Shown here: positions 22,402 to 31,780 of the stretch, piece after piece | How the letters are laid out: each line of letters begins with the position of its first letter | Numbering within the stretch: the first letter of the stretch is position 1 | From: Plantago major | Taxonomy: Eukaryota > Streptophyta > Magnoliopsida > Lamiales > Plantaginaceae | DNA: 64,000 bases | Reading direction: 5' to 3' | Assembly (NCBI GenBank): GCA_026545765.1 | Contig: CM048842.1 | Location: 21,230,667 to 21,294,666 of the forward strand | Made by a program: the position numbers and the translations under genes | Notes under the pieces: generated by a model | Seen by the model: only the letters and a program-made list of their open reading frames with translations | Database searches by the model: none | Told to the model about the DNA's origin: nothing

Positions 22402-23834
22402 TGTTAGGAATATCTGTTAGTATTTTGATCATTCATCACATGTTCTTATCTTAGCCAGAAAGGTGATTAAAGTACTCTTGGTTCACTTGAACATTGTAAA
22501 AGAGGAAATCACTGAGTATGATTAGTCTAGTAAATCTTGTATTAGGATTATAGGTCTCTGAGTGTAATTTTTATTTCCAAGTAGACCATGAAGATCAATC
22601 CTAGCAATGGAGCTTTTCTGAAGATTACAAGACCGGAGATTGCACAAGATTTATGAAGACACCAAGGTTTAGTCTCACTCGGAAAGACTATGTCCTTAAT
22701 CCTTTCTTAAGTTCATTTAGTTACTTTTGAAACATGATTCTGGAACATATGACATCATGAGTATGGAGCATGCAAGCCATCAGAAAGGCTAATGTATCCG
22801 TTGAAGACTACAGGACAATGAACAGTACTATGCATTAAATGCATCGGCAGAAATGCTGCAAAAAGCAAGTCATCTCTGAAACAAGAGATAGTGACTTTTG
22901 AGTACATAGTTCAAGATATAAACGGATATAATTTAATAGAGAGCACAACGGATACAATTCAAACGCCTCTCAAATTTATCTATATATATCACACACTTAG
23001 ATGCTGAGAAATACGACCGAAGCACGCTCTATCTTGCAAACTTACAATCTAGCAAAGTATTCTCTCAAGCACTCTACTACCCTTTCTGAAAGCTTTCTGT
23101 TGCTTGAAAAATCACTAGTAGTTCTAATTTGTCCTGAACCTTAAAAAGCGATTGTTATTCGTGAAAGAGTTGAACTATCAGATAACCTTTCTGAAGCTCA
23201 TTCTCCAGAACGGACATCAATTACTTGGGTCAGTAAAGAGCAGATTGCCATACACTGAACAAGTGTATTAAGTAGTCTTGTTCTATTAGTCTCTTTGAAA
23301 ACATAACTGAAAAGTTATACGAGAAGCCTCTCTGACAAACCTTATAACCAACACCATCAAGGCGTGGAGTAGAGGAAGTACTTGATTTGGGAAATCAGGG
23401 AATAACTTCAAGGTTATCTGAGTAGAGGAAGTACTTAGCTCTAGGAGCTGGGGAATAACTCAGGGGGGACATTTGGTTGGGAACCAATTGTTTAAGAATC
23501 TTAGAATAGGATTTTTGTAAGGTGAAATCAATTATCTGTTCTAGTGAATTCTAGGTCTCAGAAAGACCGAAGTGGATTAGTTGGAGGATTACGCCACCTC
23601 CAGATACCACTATATTTGCTGTGTTATTTACCTTTCTGTATTTATCTTTCAGCAAAGCACACATACATACTTATTGTTTCTGCACTTACCTATCTTAAAG
23701 TCTTCCGCGCTCTGAATCTAAGTATCAGAAACCCCCCAGGTTTCTAAGAAACTGTGTTTATCGACAAAAGTTTTAAAAAACTATTCACCCCCCCCCCCCC
23801 CTAGTCTTTTACTTTGCCGTTATCTGGACCAACA
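22402..23834 (+). repeat. 3' LTR of copia A
   Basis: Near-identical to 8686-10120, with the same hairpin units, TATA box and a C run (about 23787-23800). Followed by the duplication CCTTT. Confidence 0.95.
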
Positions 23835-23839
23835 CCTTT

Positions 23840-23896
23840 CTGAGCTAAGATAAGTCATTAGGTTGCTGATCAAAATCTAAACAGATATTCCTAACA
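23840..23896 (-). repeat. Start of copia C 5' LTR, beyond A
   Basis: On the minus strand this begins TGTTAGGAATATCTG and runs to the CCTTT copied on A's insertion. It continues in sequence with 8685 leftward, proving that A split this LTR. The ten bases next to it (23897-23906, TGGACCAACA) match the other LTR terminus. Confidence 0.85.
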
Positions 23897-24278
23897 TGGA
23901 CCAACAGATTGAAATGAAACTTTCTTTTCTTTGATCTCATTATTCTCAATGAGAATTTTATCAAAGTTCCTTTGAAGTTCCTCCATTTCTTCCTTGTGCT
24001 TTTTAGTAGTCTCAACTATCTGAGTTTTCAGGAATGCATTCTCAGCATCCTTTGATTCAGATACCTTGTGCATTTGTGCACACTCCTTTTTAAGAGTTTT
24101 CTTTTCTTCTTCGAGAATCTTAGTTCTAGCTTGGACAACCATGAATTCTCTTTCATAAAGATCAAGCTCATTGATGAGGTGTTCTAGATCTTTAATTCCT
24201 TCCTCATGACTCTCTTAATTTACAAATCAAAAAATAGTGATTACCTCATCTGTCATTAAGCATGGCTCGATGTTGGAG
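23897..24278 (-). pseudogene. gag: Copia D gag coiled-coil fragment
   Basis: On the minus strand the frame 23891-24142 encodes a Glu/Lys-rich coiled coil (VVQARTKILEEEKKTLKKE) homologous to the gag coiled coils of C, A and F. It continues the D gag that stops at 57474, from which it is separated by gypsy E. TGGAG (24274-24278) is the duplication made by E, seen again at 57469-57473. To the left it abuts copia C, and the rest of D is outside the window or lost. Confidence 0.8.
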
Positions 24279-24682
24279 TGATGTGCACTTAAGGATTTGA
24301 AAGCGTTGTAGTAACTGTAAATCTCAAATGACATCAAAGATTACATTTATATTTACCGAAAGCTCACAAACACACATCAATAGTGGTAAGTTAACTCAGG
24401 TTGTCGTTCTCCATGGACACTTAGCATAGGAACATACAAGTAATGATTTGATTACACGTGCAGATAACAAACAGATTAAAAGTAAACAGATTGCACACAG
24501 ATAATTGATTCACAATTAAACCCTAATCTAATGTTGAAATCGAAGGTAGTGAAGGTGTAAAGGATCCCCGACCTCCCTCTTGCTATGCTACTCCCAACTT
24601 CCTAGCTAATATCCTACGCGATTATCTCTAACGACAGCAGGGCATAATACTATGGTGCTCAAGGCACAGTCGGCATGAGTAC
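24279..24682 (-). repeat. 3' LTR of gypsy E, distal part
   Basis: Matches 55906-56296. Its last five bases AGTAC (24678-24682) are the target duplication of gypsy B. The LTR resumes after B at 30616. Confidence 0.9.
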
Positions 24683-25945
24683 TGATGAGACAATATTCTA
24701 ATGTCTCAGTTGGTCCTTTTTAATCGTCTTTTGTTAGTCTTTGACCTTAGTTTTATATTATTTTAGTGCGTTTTTATGTTTGGTTTCTTGTTTGTGTTTT
24801 TGTAGGGATTTTACCTTTAGGTACGATTTGGAGGAAAGGTGACTTCGCTGGATTACAATCAAGTGAAGAGATCATAGTCCGGATTAGTACTTGAAGAGGG
24901 AGCGTGCTTTTGGGAGAAGAAAAGTCGACCTAAAGATTGATACTCAAGAAGTTGAGTTTCGCCATGTAGATTTTACGAGGCTAGAGGTTGGAACTGTTGA
25001 GAGGCTCGCCGCGGCAAGGAAATTGGTCTGCCGCGGCGAGAATTTACGAGCCCGATATCTATTGGAATAAAGAATTTTCCCGCCGCGGCGAGCGTCGGCC
25101 CCCAGAATCCGTTTCTCCTTATTAGCTTAGAGTAAGTAATATTTTTTCGTACTTCTTTTTAGCCTAGTTCTAGAAAAAAGCTCCAGATCCATACTTCCAC
25201 ATTGAGACAATTTGGAGTTTGGTTTTTGCTTGTTATTCAAAGGATTGATATTGAATCCCTGATTACTATGGTAAATCTCTATCGTTTAATCTTATTCAAT
25301 TCGTTCTTACTCTATTTCCCGAATTGTATGAGCTTGCGTGCGATTATCATTCTGTTTGTGTTTATCATGAGCAATATCTCGTATTCTTTCATCCTTTCTT
25401 TGATTATGAGTAACTAAATCGCTCCGGACATGGTAGTTGCGTGATAGCTTTGCGTATTCGCATCTAGGGTTTAAAATCGTTCATATAGGTTAGGCTCGTT
25501 CAAAGATCTTCGTAAAAACCCTTCGATTCAATACTCTCGTTCAAAGATTTTCTAAAACGTTTGGTTAAGGATCGTGGATTGACGACCCACGATTACTCTA
25601 GTTCAAATATCTTCAAACGCGTTTGGTAAAGGTTGAATTGATGGTTTTCTTTACACCGACCGTGTGACAAATATGAACGTATCCCTAGAGCGAATTAGCA
25701 TTTCTTGATCGTAACTACTGTGTCCTCTCTATCTCATTGTTACAAACAACTACATTGCATTTTCTCTTTTCTACTTATTAGAAGTACTAGAACACAAACA
25801 AATCAACTCGTTTCACAAGTAAATGTTTGGTTTCAAACGTTGCGGTAGCCTAATTGATTCCTTAGCGAACGACTTCGTGGTTAGCTTATTTATTCTACAA
25901 TAACTTCTTGCTACTTGTTTACTAAGTATCAATTTGAGCATATCA
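24683..25945 (+). repeat. 5' LTR of gypsy B
   Basis: Carries three degenerate copies of the GC palindrome CTCGCCGCGGCGAG (25005-25018, 25027-25040, about 25079-25092), then a T-rich stretch. It pairs with 29341-30615. Confidence 0.95.
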
Positions 25946-25949
25946 AATT

Positions 25950-25967
25950 TGGCGCCGCTGCCGGGGA
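25950..25967 (+). other. Primer binding site, tRNA-Asp type (B)
   Basis: TGGCGCCGCTGCCGGGGA starts four bases after the LTR. It matches the complement of the plant tRNA-Asp(GUC) 3' end (TGGCGCCGTTGCCGGGGA) at 17 of 18 bases; this primer is used by Athila-type gypsy elements. Confidence 0.9.
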
Positions 25968-26113
25968 CTCAATTCCTATTGTCGCGGTTGATTGCGAATT
26001 TTTATTTGTTTTCCAACTTACCTGAAGTTTAGTGCACTAACAGAAACTAAGGACATTTCAAGGTGTTCGTGTTGTGTAGCTCTAACGACAGGTTGATCAT
26101 AAAGGATATTTCA

Positions 26114-26946
26114 ATGGCTCAGTTAACCTATGGAGCCTACATGCAACCCGACGAGGTTAAGCCCGGGAAAGCGGCAATCGTGCTGTCGAATGAGGCAAGA
26201 AATTTAGAACTCAAAGCCTACCACTTCCATAATCTCCCCAAGTTCTACGGAATGGCCAACGAGGATGTCATAAGGTTCCTCAAAGAATTCGAAGTACTGA
26301 TTGCAGGGATTCCGTTGACAGCCGGAGGAGTAACATTTTCAGATGGAGAGATAAGGAAGAAGGTTTTTCCGATGTGTCTGCAGGATAAAGCTAGGAACTG
26401 GCTGTTAAACCAGCCTGGGGATTCTCTACCTACTTGGGATTCTCTCTACATAGCCTTCGTTAATAAGTTTTACCGTCTCGATAGAACGCAGCACCTTCGT
26501 ACTCAGATAATGCAGTTTCAGCAGATGTACGATGAGACCTTCTATGAAGCTCGCGAACGCTTCTTATGGTTGCTATCCTAATGCCCGCACCACAGGATCG
26601 ACGAGATGAATCTGTGCATCAGATTTTATGAGGGTCTGAATTGGGAGTGCCAGTACATGGTTGATATGATGTGTAAAAATTCACTCCTGGAAGCATATTC
26701 TGATGAATTAAATGGTGTTTTCTAGAGATTGGCAGCGGTGTCTCAGCTCAAGGGTGCGAGAAATAAATCTAGGAGAGTGGGATACCGAGCGGTTGAAGGA
26801 ACTCCAGGGGCATGTACTACTGAGTGGGACACGCAAAGCGAACTAGATGCAGGTAATCGGCGGGATAACTAAGGTGGCAACAACTTCTACGAGAATGCAC
26901 CACGGGAGCAACCAGCCTAGCTCAGGCGATTGGGTTCAGACATAAA
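26114..26946 (+). pseudogene. gag: Gypsy gag (B)
   Basis: Starts at ATG 26114 (MAQLTYGAY). The capsid core of the retrotransposon gag family is clear: FHNLPKFYGMANEDVIRFLKEF, then KVFPMCLQDKARNWL, then FVNKFYRLDRTQHLRTQI and FYEARERF (about 26220-26570). A TAA at 26579-26581 and a TAG near 26724 interrupt the C-terminal part (LCIRFYEGLNWECQYMVD), and another TAA follows near 26871. The central capsid frame of about 155 codons is open. Confidence 0.85.
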
Positions 26947-27992
26947 GTGCCGGGGAGTCCTGATCAGGCAATCAGGGACCACATGGAGCGTTCCGAGAGG
27001 TTCTGGGCCGAAGCACATGAAAATCAGTGCAGGAATGATTTGCGGTTCGACAGCATTGAGCAGGCACAGAAGCGATTAGAGAAGACTTTGGGGGATCTAG
27101 TTGGTCGATTTCAGCAAAGAGAAAGGGGTAAGTTACCGGCGACCGCAGAAACCCACAAAGCTTTAGCCGTTGAGGTGACATTCGATGAGCCAGTAAAGGT
27201 GAAGTATGTTCTTGCTACCTGCACTTACCATCTCGAGAACACGGTGGCCCAGGTTAAGACACCGGAGGTAGTTGAGGTAGCACCTACACCGGCACTTGAG
27301 AAGCCGGTAGAAGTGAGAGTCGGGGTACGTGAAAAGGAGGTAGCCACACCCAGTATTGCGACTACAGTAGAGGAGGCGAGTGCAAAACTGGCCGTCCTTG
27401 AGGTAAGCCCCACCGCTAGGGTGATCCCAGCAGTAGATAAGAGCATCAGTGATGCCGATAGCTTTGATTTGGTGGTTGGGATAGGAAATTCTTCCGAGGT
27501 AACTAGCATCGTAGATACAGGAGCGGCGGTTAATCTGATTACCTTGCGACCTATGAGGAGCTGGATTTGAAGGGTTTGGAACGCAGGAAAGGCTTCGTCA
27601 CGATGGCCAATGGTACGAGAAGTAAGTGCATGGGTGTGATTGAGGATGTTCCGGTTACACTGGATGGGGACACTTTTATGGCCGATTTCGTGGTTGTGGG
27701 GTGGACACGGGTTAAAGGAAAGGGGATGGAGAAGGATATGTTGCTGCTTGGGCGACCGTTCATCAAAACCACTCGCATGATTGTCAACCTCCACGCTCGT
27801 ACCTGCACTATAGCAGTACATGGCAAGCAACGTGAGTTGCAAGCCACCACTACACCATACTCACCCCTGCGGATTGACACCAGGAACTATATAGGGGCGC
27901 ACACAGGACCCTTGTATATACATACTTATCAACAAGGAAGAATAAGAGCTGCACCAACCGGAGGAGCCAAGAACCTCCAGAGTACCCATTAG
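26947..27992 (+). pseudogene. Gypsy gag tail and retropepsin (B)
   Basis: An open frame 26947-27570 covers a helical gag tail (FDSIEQAQKRLEKTLGDLVG), a Val/Ala/Glu-rich spacer and the protease active-site strand SIVDTGAAVNLI (Asp-Thr-Gly-Ala at about 27514-27525). A TGA at 27568-27570 and a frameshift follow. The second half lies at 27567-27992, with the conserved MLLLGRPFIKTT (about 27740-27775) and a C-terminal extension ending in TAG. RT is absent afterwards. Antisense frames here are shadows. Confidence 0.85.
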
Positions 27993-29340
27993 CCAACACG
28001 GAAGAGTCTAGTACAAGACTATAAACTGTACTTCACATGCCAGACACTTTCGATCCCTTTTATCTTTCCACTCTTAGCTTTAGGACATGCTTGAGTGTCG
28101 GTTTGGGGAGGGAATGTGAGGCTCTTCAGTTTCTTGCCTGTGTTTCTATGTGTTTTTTCATATTTTCGTGAGTCTTTCGTGTGTCCGTGTTATTTTTCCA
28201 AGTTTTGAGTATCTCTTGTGAGTGGTAAATCCACTTAATGCCTTTGTTTTGTTAGATATGTAACTGGAAGTAGCCTAGTGCATTGTTAATTCCTTAAGGT
28301 CTGTTTCTCTTGCAAATAGCTAGTTTGTACAGTCCTTTAGTCCAAAAGCCGTGAGAAGCCTGAGCCGATGAAAAAATATTTTACGGCATTTGTATTGTGT
28401 GATTCCTGGGATGTGCAAGTTTTTTTTTTTACGAATTACTTGCGCCTTTTCATACTTATGTGTACTCATTTTATTTGGGGATGACGAACGGCATGCTTTT
28501 AATTCTGAGTTCTTTAACTTTTAAACCCCGTTCTAAAGAACAGGTTTGGGGAAGAGTTACTTACATGTTTACGACTAATTTTTGAGCTTTATATGCTTGA
28601 TTGTGTTTGAGTCTGTTGTTGTTTCCAAAGCTGTCTGAATTTAATCTCGGGGTGGATCTATGGTCTTAGTTGATCACCGTCTGTCGTGTTGGGCATGTTT
28701 CAGATACTACCTATATACCAGTGTGGCCCTTAAATTTATATGACCGTGAGGGTTGATGGCATGTATACCAAACTGACACGCACAAAAGTGCGGACTTTCG
28801 GTAAAACAGACGCCCGCCAAAAAATTGAGATAAAAGAGCCCAATGAGGCCATGCATTGAATACAGTGCAATAATGGTTTATGTTTGATTGCAAGTGAAAA
28901 AGGGAACAGCACAGGTCTTGAACTTTTGTTATTAGTCGTTTTTAAAAAAGTTCCTTCTGATCCATTTGATTTGAGTACATTAGCATAAGATAGTCTAGGC
29001 ATTTTTGTGATGCGAGTCACCTTCCCAGTTTACTTTTTGAGCGAATAACCCTATTGGACACTTCCGAAGAGAGTAGAGATTGCATATTATTCCTGTGAGG
29101 GACTAGCGTGCTGGACTTAAGAGTTATTTTCTTGAGAAACGTTTTTTTGGGATTATCTGTGCACTTTTCTGCCAAGGTTACTTGAGAACAAAACATTTGC
29201 ATTTGGTGGACTTAATGATTTCAATGGTAGATTCGATTACTTGGATTTGGAACTCTTGTATTTGTCTATGTGGTTTAGAGTCTAGAGTGTTTAGGTTGTT
29301 TGTTTGCTCGAGGACGAGCAAAGGTTCGGTTTGGGGATTT
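27993..29340 (+). other. 3' untranslated region of gypsy B with polypurine tract
   Basis: No coding frame. It contains the shared module (28643-28845), a perfect stem TTGCTCG-AGGA-CGAGCAA (29304-29321) and the purine-rich GGTTCGGTTTGGGGA before the LTR (about 29324-29338). The hairpin followed by a purine tract is also found, mirrored, in gypsy E at 31781-31816. Confidence 0.75.
28643..28845 (+). repeat. Shared 3' module, copy in gypsy B
   Basis: Non-coding block also present in gypsy E (32401-32608, minus) and, in shorter form, in copia G (61625-61735, minus). Landmarks in order: GTGTTGGGCATGTTTCAGA, ATACTACC, GTGGC, GTGAGGGTTGATGGC and the hairpin CGCACAAAAGTGCG (28779-28792). Confidence 0.75.
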
Positions 29341-30615
29341 TGATGAGACAATATTCTAACGTCTCATTTGGTCCTTTTAATTGTCTTTTGTTAGTCTTTG
29401 ACCTTAGTTTTATATTATTTTAGGGCATTTTTATATTTGGTTTCTTGTTTGTGTTTTTGTAAGGATTTTACCTTTAGGTACGATTTGGAGGAAAGGTGAC
29501 TTCGCTGGATTACAATCAAGTGAAGAGATCATAGTCCAGATTAGTACTTGAAGAGGGAGCGTGCTTTTGGGAGAAGAAAAGTCGACCTGAAGATTGATAC
29601 TCTGCAAAGTTGAGCTCGCCGCGGCGAGATTTTACGAGGCTAGAGGTTGGAGCTGTTGAGAGGCTCGCCGCGGCGAGGAAATTGGTCCGCCACGGCGAGA
29701 TTTTACGAGCCGGATATCTATTGCGATAAAGAAGACTACTTGCGAGGTTATTTTTCATTGTGACGTCGGACCCCAGAATTCGTTTTTCCTTATTAGCTTA
29801 GAATAAGTAATATTTTTTATACTTCTTTTTAACCTAGTTCTAGAAAAAAGCTCCCGATCCATACTTTCACATTGAGACAATTTGGAGTTCGATTTTTGCT
29901 TGTTATTCAAAGGATTGATATCGAATCCCTGATTACTGTGGTAAATCTCTATCGTTTAATCTTATTCAATTTGTTCTTACTCTATTTCCCGAAATGTATG
30001 AGCTTGCGTGCGATTATCATTCTGTTTGTGTTTATCATGACCAATATCTCGTATTCTTTCATCCTTGCTTTGATTATGAGTAGCTAAATCGCTTCGGACA
30101 TGGTAGTTGCATGATAGCTTTGCGTATTCGCATCTAGGGTTTCAAATCGTTCATATAGGTTAGGCTCGTTCAAAGATCTTCGTAAAAACCCTTCGATTCA
30201 ATACTCTCGTTCATAGATTTTCTAATACGTTTGGTTAAGGATCGTGGATTGACGACCCACGATTACTCTAGTTCAAATATCTTCAAACGCGTTTTGTAAA
30301 GGTTGAATTGATGGTTTTCTGTACACTGACCGTGTGACAAATATGAACGTATCCCTAGAGCGAATTAGCATTTCTTTATCGTAACTAATGTGTCCTCACT
30401 ATCTCATTGTTACAAACAACTGCATTGCATTTTCTCTTTTCTAGTTATTAGAAGTACTAGAACACAAACAAATCAACTCGTTTCACAAGTAACTGTTGGC
30501 TTTCAATCGTTGCGGTAGCCTAATTGATTCCTTAGCGAACGACTTCGTGGTTAGCTTATTTATTCTACAATAACTGCTTGCTACTTGTTTACTAAGTATC
30601 AATTTGAGCATATCA
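29341..30615 (+). repeat. 3' LTR of gypsy B
   Basis: Pairs with 24683-25945. It retains two perfect CTCGCCGCGGCGAG palindromes (29615-29628, 29664-29677) and one variant (29686-29699). Followed by the duplication AGTAC. Confidence 0.95.
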
Positions 30616-31780
30616 AGTACCCCTACTCAGTTCAATGAAACTACTGTGTCACTCAGTAGAACATCACACCATGAAGGATGTATATAGTTGTATAACCACG
30701 AATTACGTCTAAGAACTATTCCATTAATATAATACGGCATATAAAGAAGTAGCAAAGCAGAGTTTCGGTGGTTGGCCTTTACAAAAGAAAGTTATCTACT
30801 CATAGTATTCTACAATATACTGAAATGGAAATCAACAAGAAAACTAAAAGAAGAAATTGAAATCCTAGAAGAAGAGGAAATCGAAATCCAGCAGAAAAAG
30901 AAAGAGAAAAGAGAAGCTTAGTCTCTGATGTCTTCGTGTAGCTTCTAGGTTTTCCTCCCTCCTCTTCAATTATTGTGCTTTGATGTCGATCCTGGTGCTG
31001 CAGTAGGGTTGGGGTTTCACTTCCCCGAGGATTGGTTCTCTCTCAGGAGAGCTGCTTTTGGGTTTCACTTCCCCGAGGACTGTTTGCCTGACGGCCAGGG
31101 TTTTTCGCAGGTGATGATGGATTCTGAGACCCCAAGGGTTTTATTTATACTGTAAGGGGAAGGTTCTGGACGTACTTAGCCAGCAAAAAGGTTAAAAGGC
31201 GGGCTGAGGCCTCACGGACCGGAAAAAGCCTGTCTGGCCCAAGTGTAAGCTATTTCGCCTTCCGGACTGATTTAGGATCTCTAAACTTCATTTTCTTGGA
31301 AAGTGATAGGCTAAAACGTTTTAGAATTTTCAATAAGCTTTCCATCGATAGTTCTTAATCCTCAATCAGACTTCTAGAACTCCGTGTATAGCCAAAACAG
31401 TGCATCCTGGTCTATTTTTTCCGGGTTATATATACAGGTTTTCTTCGTTCTTCGATTTCGAGCTTCGTAACCTTGTTATCTTGAAATGTGTCCTTTGTCA
31501 GCATTACATGGTTTTTTGAGATCTTTGCAACGGTAGGCAGCACAACCTCATCGGACTTTTCTAGCTCCAAGTAGAATTGTCATGCTTCCTTACTTTCCTC
31601 GATTTCGCACAAATATGACGTTTTGGTGCCTGAAATCGTTCAATTCCTCAAAACCACGATCATGACCTACGAAATACACAAGAAGTTGGTAATTGGCCAT
31701 AATATGATACAAATATTGAATCTTGGGCGATAAACGAGGGTCTAAAAGCATGCAAAATCGCACATTTCATTGTCACATCA
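30616..31780 (-). repeat. 3' LTR of gypsy E, proximal part
   Basis: Continues 24279-24682 after gypsy B (first five bases are the AGTAC duplicate) and matches 56287-57468. On the minus strand the LTR starts TGATGTGACAATGAAATG at 31780. Confidence 0.9.

Larger units (their letters stand above)
8686..23834 (+). mobile_element. Copia A, complete 15.1 kb Sirevirus-like element
   Basis: Bounded by LTRs of 1435 and 1433 bases and by the 5-base duplication CCTTT (8681-8685 and 23835-23839). Internal order is tRNA-iMet primer site, gag, protease, integrase, RT, RNase H, spacer with a TATA box, a roughly 5 kb extra gene, and a polypurine tract. The size and extra 3' gene match the Sirevirus (SIRE/Maximus) lineage of plant copia elements. 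LTRs differ by roughly two dozen substitutions by eye (about 2%), so it is fairly young yet heavily mutated inside. Inserted in copia C's LTR. Confidence 0.95.
4779..23896 (-). mobile_element. Copia C (Sirevirus-like), 5' part, split by copia A
   Basis: Read on the minus strand: a 5' LTR starting TGTTAGGAATATC (right end 23896), interrupted by copia A, resuming 8685 down to 7130, then a tRNA-Met primer site, a leader and gag to 4779. There gypsy H cuts in. Its pol and 3' LTR are outside the window or lost. Joining 23840-23896 to 7130-8685 gives one LTR of about 1.6 kb, longer than the 1.43 kb LTRs of A and F. It belongs to the same broad family but to a different subfamily, as the gag protein differences show. 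Confidence 0.85.
24683..30615 (+). mobile_element. Gypsy B, 5.9 kb gag-protease element
   Basis: LTRs of 1263 and 1275 bases (TGATGAGACAATATTC...GAGCATATCA) flanked by AGTAC (24678-24682, 30616-30620). It has a tRNA-Asp-type primer site, gag and retropepsin, then about 1.3 kb without genes and a polypurine tract. No RT, RNase H or integrase is detectable, so it would need enzymes supplied by another element. Related in its LTR to gypsy H. Inserted in gypsy E's 3' LTR. Confidence 0.95.

Noticed and set aside
27225..27842. 205-codon minus-strand frame
   Set aside because: Shadow of gypsy B's gag tail and protease; composition follows the opposite strand.
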